A program made the translations under genes and the position numbers. From JANMEX01 sp043776635 (GTDB lineage Bacteria > Pseudomonadota > Alphaproteobacteria > Rhizobiales > Rhizobiaceae), in the NCBI GenBank assembly GCA_043776635.1, contig JAYVRA010000114.1:1-41485 (forward strand): DNA of 41,485 nucleotides, in the 5' to 3' direction. Position 1 is the stretch's first letter, and each line of letters starts with the position of its first letter. Below, piece by piece: positions 23,908 through 32,713 of this stretch. The notes beneath the pieces are model-generated. The model made no database searches, had not been told where the DNA came from, and was given only the letters and a program-made list of their open reading frames with translations.

Positions 23908-25349
23908 ACAAATGTCTCCGTACCCGGAGGCCAACATTAGAACAACGCCATTCTTACGAGGCGCTGACACAGGGAACGGGCACGCGTTTGACACCAAAGC
24001 CAGCCACACTGCTGCGTTTTTCGCGCCTTTTTGCGTGTGGTTCGCAATTGGTATTGGCATTTATGCTTTCCTCTTGCACGTCCACCGGCGGCGGAACTGT
24101 TGAGCTGGCGGCGGCGTCACTGCAAGCAGCACCTTTGACGCAACCGCAATCTTCACCAATCCCTGCCGCCCAAGCATCTGGAACAGCGCAGCAGACTGTC
24201 CTGTCGTCAGCGCAGCCACTGCCCCTCCAGCCGCCCTCATTAGCCGATGCCAAACTGAGCTTGAACAGCGGCATTGCTCAGCCCATTGTTACAACCCCTT
24301 CGCTTGCTGAAGCGAATGCGAAATCGTTAATCCAACCGCAAGTAATTGAAACAACGGCGGAAAATGTGATTCCGGTGCCTTTATCCAAGGAACCCACCGC
24401 AAAGTCAGTGGCTTTGGCACCAGTTCAGCCGGTAATCATTACAACGCAGCCAAGTGTGATCTTGGTGATCCCGGAAGTAGCGCCACAACCAATATCTATC
24501 ACTGCAAAGCCGACGCTCGTAGCTGCAAAGCAAGTTGCGGAAATCACCGCTGAACCTGCGGTGCAAAATTTGACAGCAGCGCCTGCCGAACTGTCACCGG
24601 CCCTACCGCCACGCAAAAAGTCCTTATTTGAATCGATGTTTGGCAGCAGTGTTTCCAATGCGCCGCAAAAAATTCAGAAAGGCCGTGAGCCATTACCGGC
24701 AGACACGCAGTTAGCACTTGCCGATACAACGCCGTCGCCTGCATTTAAAGGCGTTGCATTAGCTGGTAGCAATATAAAGCCAAACCTTGCGCTAGCCAAG
24801 TTGGAACAACCGGCAGATTCTCTATCAGTTGATAGCGCTTCCGCAGTTAATAATGGCGATTTACCGGGAGTGCGCAAAGGCGCACTTTTTGAGATCAAAC
24901 GCCGCGACGCAAACGGAAATGATCTCGACGTCGATATCAGTGAGACTGACAATGCACCGGTTCTTTTAGCCTCCGCTGCTGGATTGGCGCGGCTCGCACC
25001 CAATGGCCTGCGTGTGCAGCGCGAAACTGTGGATGTAGCGTGCCTAAAGCCGCAGCTGGTAAAAATGTTGAAAATAGTTGAGGGCCATTACGGTCAGTCT
25101 CTTATCATTACCTCCGGCTATCGTAGCCCCGGTCACAATCGCCAAGTTCGCGGCGCGAAAAATTCGTTGCACATGTTCTGTGCGGCAGCTGATTTCCAAG
25201 TCCCGGGCGTCAGCAAATGGGATTTGGCAAAATATTTGCGCTCCATGTCCGGTCGTGGCGGCGTTGGCACCTATTGCAACACTGAATCCGTTCATATTGA
25301 CATAGGCCCGGACCGCGACTGGAACTGGCGTTGCTCGCGGCGCAAGTAA
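23898..25349 (+). CDS. Lipoprotein with C-terminal M15/DUF882-type peptidase domain
   Basis: The last 125 residues match the DUF882/M15 D-Ala-D-Ala carboxypeptidase-like domain: LIITSGYRSPGHNRQVRG, SLHMFCAAADFQV with the zinc His and Asp, and SVHIDIGPDRDW with the second His. Before that lies a long Ala/Pro/Thr-rich linker. Near the N-terminus a lipoprotein signal ends in LAFMLSSC. The frame opens with GTG 23898 (483 aa), but TTG 23988 (453 aa) sits better in front of the signal and has AGGGA upstream. The GTG also lies in a palindrome that may be an operator. Likely an envelope peptidoglycan enzyme. Confidence 0.85.
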   Translation: MTSHKCLRTRRPTLEQRHSYEALTQGTGTRLTPKPATLLRFSRLFACGSQLVLAFMLSSCTSTGGGTVELAAASLQAAPLTQPQSSPIPAAQASGTAQQTVLSSAQPLPLQPPSLADAKLSLNSGIAQPIVTTPSLAEANAKSLIQPQVIETTAENVIPVPLSKEPTAKSVALAPVQPVIITTQPSVILVIPEVAPQPISITAKPTLVAAKQVAEITAEPAVQNLTAAPAELSPALPPRKKSLFESMFGSSVSNAPQKIQKGREPLPADTQLALADTTPSPAFKGVALAGSNIKPNLALAKLEQPADSLSVDSASAVNNGDLPGVRKGALFEIKRRDANGNDLDVDISETDNAPVLLASAAGLARLAPNGLRVQRETVDVACLKPQLVKMLKIVEGHYGQSLIITSGYRSPGHNRQVRGAKNSLHMFCAAADFQVPGVSKWDLAKYLRSMSGRGGVGTYCNTESVHIDIGPDRDWNWRCSRRK

Positions 25350-25384
25350 TTCACATAAAGCTGTAAAAACCTTCGCTAACGGGG

Positions 25385-25413
25385 TTGCGGCTTTAGATTT
25401 TCCTGACTATAGA
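25385..25413 (+). promoter_or_regulatory. Promoter of tRNA-Glu
   Basis: TTGCGG (25385-25390), a 17-base spacer and TATAGA (25408-25413), ten bases before the tRNA 5' end. Confidence 0.65.
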
Positions 25414-25422
25414 ACCGACAAC

Positions 25423-25497
25423 GCGCCCTTCGTCTATCGGTTAGGACGTCAGGTTTTCATCCTGGAGAGAGGGGTTCGACTCCCCTAGGGCGTACCA
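25423..25497 (+). tRNA. tRNA-Glu (anticodon TTC)
   Basis: A complete cloverleaf: acceptor GCGCCCT/AGGGCGT, an anticodon arm TCAGG-TTTTCAT-CCTGG giving anticodon TTC, a T arm with GGTTCGACTCC, and encoded CCA at 25495-25497. The region just downstream shows no integrase or attachment duplication. Confidence 0.97.
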
Positions 25498-25517
25498 CAT
25501 CTTCATGGTTATGTTGA

Positions 25518-26126
25518 TCAGCCGGCTAAGCCATAAGCCAAGCTCAGCGCCAACGCGCTCATAACCAATACAATGATAAGTTCCAACACTCGCCATGCCG
25601 CAGGCTTATCAAAAATCGGCAACAGCAGCCGCGCACCATATCCGAGCCCGAAAAACCAGACGAACGACGCGACCATGGCGCCTGCCCCATACGCAACACG
25701 CGAATCGCCGGAATAGCGCGCCGAAAGCCCGCCAAGCAGCAGCACAGTATCCAGATAAACATGCGGATTGAGGAACGTGAACGCGAGGCAAGTGGCGATC
25801 GCTTTGTTGAGTGACATGCCCTCGCCCGATGCCCGCATGGCTTCAGCATTCATAGCGCGTCGAAATGCCAGCGCTGCATAGCTGCCGAGAAATATCACCC
25901 CTCCAATGGTCACATAGCGCACCAAATCCGGATGCGATGACACCAGCGTGCCAAGCCCCGCCACACCGGCTGCAATGAGCAGAGCATCGGCCAGCGCACA
26001 AATAAGACAGAGAATAAACACATGCTGGAACAGCAACCCCTGCCGCAGGATGAATGCGTTTTGTGCGCCAATAGCAATTATGAGTGAAGCACCAAGTGCC
26101 AAGCCGTTGAGGAATGCGGATACCAT
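25518..26126 (-). CDS. LysE/ArgO-family amino-acid exporter
   Basis: A 202-aa membrane protein with six hydrophobic segments and the LysE-family opening GLALGASLIIAIGAQNAFILRQG with the conserved GxQNAF. FTFLNPHVYLDTVLLLGG is the mid-protein motif of the ArgO/LysE branch. It probably exports basic amino acids (arginine or lysine). ATG 26126. The LysG/ArgP regulator often found beside it is absent. It is the last gene of a minus-strand run that includes the YcxB-like and SRAP genes. Confidence 0.93.
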   Translation of the reverse strand: MVSAFLNGLALGASLIIAIGAQNAFILRQGLLFQHVFILCLICALADALLIAAGVAGLGTLVSSHPDLVRYVTIGGVIFLGSYAALAFRRAMNAEAMRASGEGMSLNKAIATCLAFTFLNPHVYLDTVLLLGGLSARYSGDSRVAYGAGAMVASFVWFFGLGYGARLLLPIFDKPAAWRVLELIIVLVMSALALSLAYGLAG

Positions 26127-26143
26127 GCAGTGATGATATTGAT

Positions 26144-26467
26144 TTAGTGCATGGCCGCAACCCGTCCTGTGACATAATCGAAAATGGCCTGACGGATAAG
26201 CGGGTCTTGCAATTTATCGACCGGCAAAAAGAACGTCACGCCATTGTCATTGGCAAGAACTATTGATCCGCCTTTTTCTTCAACGCGATCAAAATTGGTC
26301 CAGAGAAACCTCTCAAAGCCATCACCGGCAATCGCTGTCAAATGCTTATCATCAAAGGCGAATGTCTTACGACCGGGCTTGGCATCTGGAACCATGCGGC
26401 CGGTAGCAATAGCTGCCATTCGGCTGCGATCTTCGTCATTGAGTTCGACGCTGAATTCACGAATCAT
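26144..26467 (-). CDS. Conserved hypothetical protein (YcxB-like C-terminal domain)
   Basis: A 107-aa soluble protein beginning MIREFSVELNDEDRSRMAAI. The stretch GFERFLWTNFDRVEEKGGSI then TFFLPVDKLQDP is reminiscent of the YcxB-like domain (a PH-like fold with a W-x-x-F-xxVEE strand followed by FxxxPxxxF). The two membrane helices usual in that family are missing, so the assignment is tentative. It lies 17 bases upstream of the LysE-type gene on the same strand. Confidence 0.6.
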   Translation of the reverse strand: MIREFSVELNDEDRSRMAAIATGRMVPDAKPGRKTFAFDDKHLTAIAGDGFERFLWTNFDRVEEKGGSIVLANDNGVTFFLPVDKLQDPLIRQAIFDYVTGRVAAMH

Positions 26468-26533
26468 GTCATTTTGCCCTACTTCAAGTGCGGATTTAGC
26501 AATGCCTGCTTTGGAATATGGGGCGATGAAACT

Positions 26534-27316
26534 TCAAATCAGTTTCATTTGGGAGGTAGGTCTACTTTTTTCCGGTTTCTTGGTTTCGCCCACCCTAGCA
26601 GAATCATTCAAATTTGAGGTTTGCAAATTGACACGGGCCTGAACATCCGCCGTCATATTGGCAACTTTATTGACCTTATCCGATATCGGCACCGCCTCGA
26701 AGAAGTCATCATCCACCGCTCCGAATAGGTCCAGCATGTCACGTGGCTCATAGTCTATGCAGTTCAGCCAGCGCTCAAAATGCGGCGGGCTGATTACCAC
26801 CGGCATCCGGTCATGGATGGGCATGAAAGTCAGGTTGGACGAGGTCGTCAGCATTGCACCTGTATCAATCTCGCTGCCATCAGGTGACAGATAAGTCTCC
26901 ATCAATCCGGCAAAAGTAACAATGCCGCCATAACGCGGACGCACCCAATAGGCTTGAGATTTTTTGCCCCCCGAGCGCCTCCATTCGTAAAAACCTGACG
27001 CCGGAATCAGCGTGCGCCGATGGCGGATTGCAGACTTGAAAGAGTTTTTTTCCAAAACCGTTTCAGATCGCGCATTGGTAAGCAGCGGAAACGCTTTCAC
27101 ATCTTTCACCCACGAAGGAATAAGTCCCCAGCGAACCAATGTCGCTACGCGGTTCGGCAGGTTAGAGCCCTTGTCTTGGCGAAGCCCCGCTTGAATCATC
27201 AGTATCGGCTGCGTGGGCGCAATGTTATAGCGCGGCGGAAACGGGTCGGGATTATAAACATCGTAGAGCTCTTCAACTTCGTCCGGCGTTGCCGCAAAAG
27301 AGAAGCGCCCGCACAT
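26534..27316 (-). CDS. SRAP-domain protein (YedK/HMCES family)
   Basis: A 260-aa SOS-response-associated peptidase-family protein that crosslinks to abasic sites in ssDNA. The active residues are present: Cys2 (MCGRFS, needing Met removal), Asn81 (TNARSE), Glu111 (GFYEW) and His168 (PIHDRMP). Length is typical apart from a polar 30-residue tail. Spacing to the upstream phosphatase gene is four bases, so they are co-transcribed. No LexA-type box is visible in front of it, since it lies mid-run. Confidence 0.95.
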   Translation of the reverse strand: MCGRFSFAATPDEVEELYDVYNPDPFPPRYNIAPTQPILMIQAGLRQDKGSNLPNRVATLVRWGLIPSWVKDVKAFPLLTNARSETVLEKNSFKSAIRHRRTLIPASGFYEWRRSGGKKSQAYWVRPRYGGIVTFAGLMETYLSPDGSEIDTGAMLTTSSNLTFMPIHDRMPVVISPPHFERWLNCIDYEPRDMLDLFGAVDDDFFEAVPISDKVNKVANMTADVQARVNLQTSNLNDSARVGETKKPEKSRPTSQMKLI

Positions 27317-27320
27317 AGTG

Positions 27321-27836
27321 TTACGCCTTTACCGGCAAAATAAATGGCACGCCTTCAAAGCACTCCGCACCGCGCCTGATGCTCTTTATCGCATCAACCA
27401 TTCGCCCGCCTCGACCCAGTATATCATCAGCCATTGATATCATACGGATATTGGGTGTGGCAGTCGGCGCACGGCGGCGCAATTCTTGCGCCAGTGCCAT
27501 TTCGTCTTGATCCGGATTGAGAAACAGCGATGTCATATAAGCCCCCGCCGTGGAGCGGGAAACGCCGGCATAGCAGTGAATAATCATCGGCTGTGCGCGG
27601 TCCCAATTCGTCGCAAACTCAAATATCTGCCGGATATGTACCTCACATGGCGGCACCAGCCCCTCGCGCGGTTCATTGATATCATTGAACCCGAGAAACA
27701 AATGATCCTCCGCCGCGACATGGCGCGGGCGCTCAACCGGCGTGGCGGCGTTGATGAGCGTCAGCACTTTGCTGGCTTTGTGCGCCTCCGATATTTCAAT
27801 CAAACGCGATAATGGAGTTACAATCAGATGGGGCAT
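27321..27836 (-). CDS. Tyrosine/dual-specificity protein phosphatase-like protein
   Basis: A 171-aa protein with the phosphatase loop IIHCYAGVSRST: Cys88 and Arg94 in a CX5R arrangement preceded by His87. The upstream HLFLGFNDINEP may supply the general-acid Asp. Small size and single domain fit the prokaryotic DSP-like group seen beside HD and YgfZ genes in alphaproteobacteria. Its start overlaps the end of the HD-domain gene by 13 bases, so translation is coupled. Substrate unknown. Confidence 0.88.
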   Translation of the reverse strand: MPHLIVTPLSRLIEISEAHKASKVLTLINAATPVERPRHVAAEDHLFLGFNDINEPREGLVPPCEVHIRQIFEFATNWDRAQPMIIHCYAGVSRSTAGAYMTSLFLNPDQDEMALAQELRRRAPTATPNIRMISMADDILGRGGRMVDAIKSIRRGAECFEGVPFILPVKA

Positions 27837-28459
27837 GATGTTACTTTCATAATGGGGTGCAACGCCTCCAGCGCCGCAAAGCGTTCCAGAAATGCAGCCT
27901 GCGCATCAGTCGCGGCCTGTGGTTCGAATGCCAGCATATCCGCACTAAACCCGCGTGGCCGCCCGAAAATGCGCGCGGCTTCGTCATCTTCAAAGCCTGC
28001 CAGTTTGGTCGCCTCAAAATAGGCAGCTACTGTGTCAGCGCGTTTGATCTTCATCATCAACGCCGCGCTGGGTTCTGCAACCAACGAAAAACGCAAATGG
28101 ATGGCCCGCTGCAAGCGCTTTTCCACCAGCTTATAATCCCCGCCTACCATCGCCTTGAAAGGCGAAATCATATCTCCAATCACATATTCCGGCGCATCAT
28201 GCAGCAGCGCAATAAGGCATTGGTGCGGCTTTGCATCCGGCTCTATCAGCCGGAAAATATGCTCGACCACAAGGCTGTGCTGCGCCACCGAAAAGGCGTG
28301 CGTACCAAATGTCTGCCCGTTCCACCGCGCCACGCGGGCAAGGCCGTGGGCAATGTCCTCAACCTCAATATCAAGCGGCGACGGGTCCAAAAGGTCCAGC
28401 CGCCTGCCCGATAACATGCGCTGCCAAGCCCGAGGCGGTGCAGGGCGTTTTTCGATCAT
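27824..28459 (-). CDS. HD-domain hydrolase (YfbR/5'-nucleotidase-like)
   Basis: A 211-aa metal-dependent HD phosphohydrolase. The ligands are visible: His61 (VAQHSLVVEH), His87-Asp88 (ALLHDAPEYVIGD) and a distal Asp (IKRADTVAAYFEA). The TFGTHAFSVAQHSL and LLHDAPEYVIGDMISPFK blocks are those of the YfbR-like dNMP phosphatase group. Its stop side overlaps the phosphatase start. Upstream, its ATG directly abuts the YgfZ stop. Confidence 0.9.
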   Translation of the reverse strand: MIEKRPAPPRAWQRMLSGRRLDLLDPSPLDIEVEDIAHGLARVARWNGQTFGTHAFSVAQHSLVVEHIFRLIEPDAKPHQCLIALLHDAPEYVIGDMISPFKAMVGGDYKLVEKRLQRAIHLRFSLVAEPSAALMMKIKRADTVAAYFEATKLAGFEDDEAARIFGRPRGFSADMLAFEPQAATDAQAAFLERFAALEALHPIMKVTSCPI

Positions 28460-29290
28460 TTACACTGGCTCCGCGCTGGCGACCGGCCACGTAAACGTCA
28501 CGTCGTTCGGAAACGAAATAGCGACCGGCACTTCACCTGCCAAAATTTGCAAACCCTTATCAAGCGCATCCTTCAAACGGTCCAAACGCACGACTGCCAG
28601 CCCTGATCTTTCGGAGACCGAACCTATTGCACCGCTACTTCTCCCTTCAACCAATACAGCGCCCCCCGCGATCAAACCTTCGCCGCTTGTTACCATCACC
28701 CGCCGGCGTGCTGTGCCGCGATGGTGCATCCGCGAGACAACTTCTTGTCCCACATAGCAGCCTTTGGAGAACGACACGCCGCCAATCTGGTCCAAGTTGA
28801 CATCATGCGGAAACATCTCGCCATAAGCATAGTCCAGATGCGCTTCAGCCACACCATGAGTGATGCGTAAAGCGGTCCAGCCTGCATCATCGCCACCTAT
28901 TGCCGTGCCAAAACTGCGAAAAACCACCTCAGATTTGAACCGCGTATCGCGCCGCGCGTCTTCCGAAATTGGAGCCCCATCCCAAACAACATGCGCTGAA
29001 ACCATCTCCGGCTCGGATATCTCAACCTTGGCCCGTAGACGGTAAAATTTAAGCCGCTGTGAAAAAGCATGAGCATCCTGCGCGGCCACATCCAACACAT
29101 AGCCCTCGCCCTCGCGCCCGATCAGAAAACTCCAGACCACCTTGCCCTGCGGCGAAAGCAGTGCCCCTGCCCGCAATTCATCGCTTTTCAAAGTCAGCAC
29201 ATCGCACGTCACCAGATTGTGCAAAAAGCCTTCCGCCTCCACGCCGCCAATGCGTATGAAGGCACGATCTGATAGAATGGCGTGGGGCAT
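28460..29290 (-). CDS. ygfZ: Folate-binding Fe-S maintenance protein YgfZ
   Basis: A 276-aa GcvT-like protein of the YgfZ/IBA57 family, which helps repair or assemble Fe-S clusters. The signature KGCYVGQEVVSR (176-187) contains the essential Cys. The FLHNLVTCDV and GALLSPQGKVVW stretches are typical. ATG 29290. It is divergent from the dihydroorotase-like gene, a pairing recurrent in Hyphomicrobiales, with 98 bases between starts, and it begins the minus-strand run ygfZ-HD-phosphatase-SRAP. Confidence 0.93.
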   Translation of the reverse strand: MPHAILSDRAFIRIGGVEAEGFLHNLVTCDVLTLKSDELRAGALLSPQGKVVWSFLIGREGEGYVLDVAAQDAHAFSQRLKFYRLRAKVEISEPEMVSAHVVWDGAPISEDARRDTRFKSEVVFRSFGTAIGGDDAGWTALRITHGVAEAHLDYAYGEMFPHDVNLDQIGGVSFSKGCYVGQEVVSRMHHRGTARRRVMVTSGEGLIAGGAVLVEGRSSGAIGSVSERSGLAVVRLDRLKDALDKGLQILAGEVPVAISFPNDVTFTWPVASAEPV

Positions 29291-29388
29291 GGCGGTCCTG
29301 CATCTTGATTTTAGCGTCTCCCTTAACTAAACCGTGAGACACCCAACATCAAGAACAACCGGTAACATCAAAGACAAGCAGTGCGCTC

Positions 29389-30711
29389 ATGACACAGACT
29401 TTCGATCTTATTCTCAAAGGCGGAACCGTCGTCAATCAGGATGGCACAGGTCTGCGCGATGTTGGCGTCAAAGACGGGCGCATTGCTGCCATCGGTTCAT
29501 TCGCGTCCGCCAGTGCCGCCAAGATGATAAATTGCACCGGCCTGCATGTCTTGCCTGGCGTCATTGACAGCCAGGTGCACTTCCGCGAGCCGGGCTTGGA
29601 ACACAAAGAGGACTTGGAAACCGGCTCCCGCGCCGCTGTCCTCGGCGGCGTGACCTCAGTGTTTGAAATGCCCAACACCGCGCCGCTGACAACAAGCGAA
29701 TCGGCCCTTGCCGACAAGGTCCAGCGCGCCACGTATCGTATGCACTGCGACTTCGCGTTCTGGGTCGGCGGCACGCGCGATAATGCCAAGCATGTCGGTG
29801 AGCTGGAGCGCCTGCCGGGCGCGGCAGGCATCAAAGTATTCATGGGCTCGTCCACCGGCGATCTGCTCGTAAAGGATGATGAGGGTGTCACGTCAATCCT
29901 GGCCAACACCCGCCGCCGCGCCGCGTTCCACTCAGAAGATGAATTCCGCCTGCGCGAGCGAATGCACCTGCGCGTACCAAACGATCCCTCCTCCCACCAT
30001 ATATGGCGCGATGATATCGCCGCCCTGCAATGCACGCAACGCCTTGTGGCAATAGCCAAAAAAGTCCAGGCCCGCATTCACGTGCTGCATATCTCGACGC
30101 ATCAAGAAATCGACTTCCTGCGGCACCATAAAGACGTCGCAACCTGCGAGGCAACGCCGCATCACCTCACGCTGTCGTCTGATGACTACGCGAGCCTTGG
30201 CACGCTCTTACAAATGAACCCGCCCGTGCGCGAAATTTTCCATCGTGATGGCGTCTGGCGCGGAATTTCCCAAGGCATCGTCGATGTGCTCGGCTCCGAT
30301 CACGCCCCGCATTTGCTGGAAGAAAAAGCCAAGCCCTATCCAGATTCGCCCTCCGGGATGACAGGCGTGCAAACGCTCGTTCCCGTCATGCTCGATCATG
30401 TCAACGCCGGACGGCTCACACTGGAACGTTTCGTTGATCTCGCCTGCCACGGCCCGCAACGCATATTCGGTATCGCACGCAAAGGCCGCATAGCGGCCGG
30501 CTATGACGCCGATTTTACAATAGTTGACATGAAGCGCTGCGAGATCATCACCAACGTCCAAGCCGGCTCCCGTGCAGGCTGGACGCCTTACAACGGCAAG
30601 TCCGTGCAAGGCTGGCCAGTCGGCACGATTATCCGTGGCAACAAAGTGATGTGGGATGGTGAGATTGTGACGCCAAGCCAAGGGCAGTCAGTGGTGTTTT
30701 CGGAGAGTTAA
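29389..30711 (+). CDS. pyrC: Dihydroorotase-type amidohydrolase with altered metal motif
   Basis: A 440-aa cyclic amidohydrolase closest to class I dihydroorotase, the pyrimidine enzyme closing carbamoyl-aspartate. Seen: DSQVHFREPG (60-69), GVTSVFEMPNT, Lys149 in GIKVFMGSS (carbamylated in the family), His181 (HSED), His234 (VLHIST) and Asp304 (GSDHAPH). The first His of the usual HxH metal pair is Gln62. I recall the same Gln in related alphaproteobacterial proteins but cannot verify it. It could be a true PyrC with a modified site, a PyrC'-like non-catalytic partner, or a different hydrolase. Confidence 0.85.
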   Translation: MTQTFDLILKGGTVVNQDGTGLRDVGVKDGRIAAIGSFASASAAKMINCTGLHVLPGVIDSQVHFREPGLEHKEDLETGSRAAVLGGVTSVFEMPNTAPLTTSESALADKVQRATYRMHCDFAFWVGGTRDNAKHVGELERLPGAAGIKVFMGSSTGDLLVKDDEGVTSILANTRRRAAFHSEDEFRLRERMHLRVPNDPSSHHIWRDDIAALQCTQRLVAIAKKVQARIHVLHISTHQEIDFLRHHKDVATCEATPHHLTLSSDDYASLGTLLQMNPPVREIFHRDGVWRGISQGIVDVLGSDHAPHLLEEKAKPYPDSPSGMTGVQTLVPVMLDHVNAGRLTLERFVDLACHGPQRIFGIARKGRIAAGYDADFTIVDMKRCEIITNVQAGSRAGWTPYNGKSVQGWPVGTIIRGNKVMWDGEIVTPSQGQSVVFSES

Positions 30712-31530
30712 TCACTCACCCGCCAGAAAAAACCGCCAATGGCCGTCAGGTGAAATGCCAGCGCGGTAAAATATATACGCGCCGAATGACTTCATATCAT
30801 CCACGTCGCCTGAAGTAACTATTTTAAATAGCTCAACTCGCTGCCTTTCGTCGAGTTTCTCCAAAGGGACGGCAAAGAAATAGGGCCATACATAGAGTTC
30901 TTGCGGCGTGCCTATGTCAACATGAACATAACCCGCATCGAGGATTTCTAATAATATGGCCAATATTTCTTGGCCGCCTTCGTCTCCGGAAAGGCTCAAA
31001 AGATATTTCATCGGGTCTGCGGGAGCCTCGCCCAAAGTGAACTCGGTGGTATCGCCGCCAACACCAATAAGGGACCGCAGATTTTCCGGCTTTCCGCTTT
31101 TAGCGGCCTCAACAAGAGCGTCGTGCATCGTGCGAACAGCTTCAGGCAGCTTGCTCAAATCATACTCGACCGGTGGAACAGGTGTATCGGCGTCGATGTG
31201 CGGACGGGCCGGATCGTTGGGGTCACCAGCGGGTGCCGCACCTTCGTCCGGTTGATCAGGTGCCGCATCAGGGCCTGGATTTTGCGGCATAGGTCCAATT
31301 ATATCCGGGTCTGCCGTGGGCTTAATCGGCTCCGGCGTCGGTATCTCAACGGAAGGAACAATTGGGTCCGGCGCTACTGTGCCCCCGATCGGTGGCAGCT
31401 CCTCGCGCTTGATTTCGCTCAATGCCAGTAGCCGCGGGGAAACCGTCTTGGCCTCGACAGCCAATACGTTCCCACAAAGCACGGCAACTGCCAGCACGAA
31501 AATCAGTGGAGTAGCACGACCGCGCGTCAT
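30712..31530 (-). CDS. Exported hypothetical protein with Pro-rich linker
   Basis: A 272-aa protein with an N-terminal signal (LIFVLAVAVLCGNVLAVEA), then a Pro/Asp-rich linker (residues about 50-120) and a C-terminal alpha-helical domain of about 150 residues (LPEAVRTMHDALVEAAKSGK, LLEILDAGYVHVDIG, YVWPYFFAVPLEKLDERQRV). It looks conserved rather than random, but I cannot name the family. ATG 31530 overlaps the TGA of the upstream gene (TGATG), so the two are coupled. It converges with the dihydroorotase-like gene with no gap. Confidence 0.8.
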   Translation of the reverse strand: MTRGRATPLIFVLAVAVLCGNVLAVEAKTVSPRLLALSEIKREELPPIGGTVAPDPIVPSVEIPTPEPIKPTADPDIIGPMPQNPGPDAAPDQPDEGAAPAGDPNDPARPHIDADTPVPPVEYDLSKLPEAVRTMHDALVEAAKSGKPENLRSLIGVGGDTTEFTLGEAPADPMKYLLSLSGDEGGQEILAILLEILDAGYVHVDIGTPQELYVWPYFFAVPLEKLDERQRVELFKIVTSGDVDDMKSFGAYIFYRAGISPDGHWRFFLAGE

Positions 31531-31814
31531 CAATTCAAATATTCATGTGAATGAAAGGCACCTGATTCGAAACGGGTTTTCATCATTGCTAACAGACCAT
31601 TAGCCACTTCCGCACCGCAATCACGCACTAAGTGGATGAGAATCGTTTCCATGCCCGCTGCGGCCATAATTTCAGCGTCGATACCCTCGGAAATGCCATC
31701 CGCCCACGCTTCAGTCTGCACCTCCAGTGCAGCCAGACGCTTTTCATTGAGGATACGCTCGTGAAGCTCAACCTCTGTCACAGTCATTTTCATGCTACCC
31801 TCGATGCGCTGCAT
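31530..31814 (-). CDS. Small acidic hypothetical protein
   Basis: A 94-aa soluble, likely helical protein (VTEVELHERILNEKRLAALE, then GISEGIDAEIMAAAGMETIL). ATG 31814 has AAGGGTG seven bases upstream; ATG 31793 or 31787 are later options. Family unknown. The stop/start overlap TGATG with the exported protein downstream implies a shared operon. Confidence 0.75.
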   Translation of the reverse strand: MQRIEGSMKMTVTEVELHERILNEKRLAALEVQTEAWADGISEGIDAEIMAAAGMETILIHLVRDCGAEVANGLLAMMKTRFESGAFHSHEYLN

Positions 31815-31914
31815 CGTTAACACCCTTTTAATACTCTAGCATAGTTGAATAAACTTGCACCAATCGCTTTCATAGAAAGTTAACTTTTGGTAAACCTGTT
31901 TAGTCCGCTAAGAT

Positions 31915-32313
31915 TCAGTTTGCGTAGCGCAGCGCAATGTCCTCGCTAAGCGCTTTTCCTTCGCTCATAAACTTGTCCAGCGCGGTTATTGCTGCCTCAG
32001 TACAGTGCAAATAGACGCCGCCATAAGAGCGATAGCCGTGATTGAAACTGGCAATAATTTTAGCCTTACGCTCCGTCGTCGGGCTTTCAGAAACAACCAG
32101 ATCATTCATCGCATCGCGCCACTCACTGGTGGTCTCTCCACAAAGGTTGCGCAAAAAATGCACAGAGCCAAGCACCTCGGCAAGACGAATTAATTTATCA
32201 TTATAAGGAGGATCTCCGGCGTACGCGGTCGCGATAAAGGCAAAGAACAGAAGGCCTGCCGCGAAGGCTGACTTCGCAAGTTTTGTAACCACAGGGCCGC
32301 TGCTGTCAGTCAT
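31915..32313 (-). CDS. TIGR02301-type exported hypothetical protein
   Basis: A 132-aa protein with a signal peptide (FAAGLLFFAFIATAYA), then a compact helical domain: YNDKLIRLAEVLGSVHFLRN, then LCGETTSEWRDAMNDLV, SFNHGYRSYGGVYLHC. This pattern fits the alphaproteobacterial TIGR02301 family, of unknown function. The two Cys (LCG and LHC) may form a disulphide in the periplasm. Its ATG lies inside the end of the NUDIX gene (8-base overlap), an arrangement common to this pair. Confidence 0.8.
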   Translation of the reverse strand: MTDSSGPVVTKLAKSAFAAGLLFFAFIATAYAGDPPYNDKLIRLAEVLGSVHFLRNLCGETTSEWRDAMNDLVVSESPTTERKAKIIASFNHGYRSYGGVYLHCTEAAITALDKFMSEGKALSEDIALRYAN

Positions 32314-32713
32314 TTAGTTGGTCCCCGCATAGTTCGTTTGCCACTTCATACACAGATTGTGGCATCGGCATGTCTTTCATTTGTGCTATGGTAAACCAGC
32401 CGACGCTGACTGCATCATCGCGGGCCTCAGCCACGCCGGTAAACGATTGCGCAAAGAAAACATGCAAATGAAACACGCCTTCAACAGCTAATTCTCGTAA
32501 AAAAGTAACCTCTCCCGCCGCAATACCGGTCTCCTCTAGTAGTTCGCGCCGCGCAGCGCCTTCCAGCGATTCGCCCGGTTCCACCTTGCCCCCGGCGAAG
32601 GCAAACTGCCCCTTGGCAGGCTCATGCGCTCTTTCCACCAGCAAAAACCTGTTTCCGTTCTTTACGACACACGAAACCGCAAGCCGAAGAGATGAATTTT
32701 GTGGGTTAGTCAT
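32306..32713 (-). CDS. NUDIX hydrolase
   Basis: A 135-aa NUDIX protein. The Nudix box GKVEPGESLEGAARRELLEE-TG is complete (Gx5Ex7REUxEExGU). ATG 32713 (MTNPQNSSLR) is the family-like start; longer openings reach only into the upstream region. Substrate unknown (ADP-ribose or oxidised nucleotides are common). It overlaps the TIGR02301-type gene downstream. Confidence 0.92.
   Translation of the reverse strand: MTNPQNSSLRLAVSCVVKNGNRFLLVERAHEPAKGQFAFAGGKVEPGESLEGAARRELLEETGIAAGEVTFLRELAVEGVFHLHVFFAQSFTGVAEARDDAVSVGWFTIAQMKDMPMPQSVYEVANELCGDQLND

Noticed and set aside
25423..25520. tRNA-Glu 3' end as an integration site of an island
   Set aside because: No duplicated tRNA end, integrase or compositional shift is seen in the following genes.
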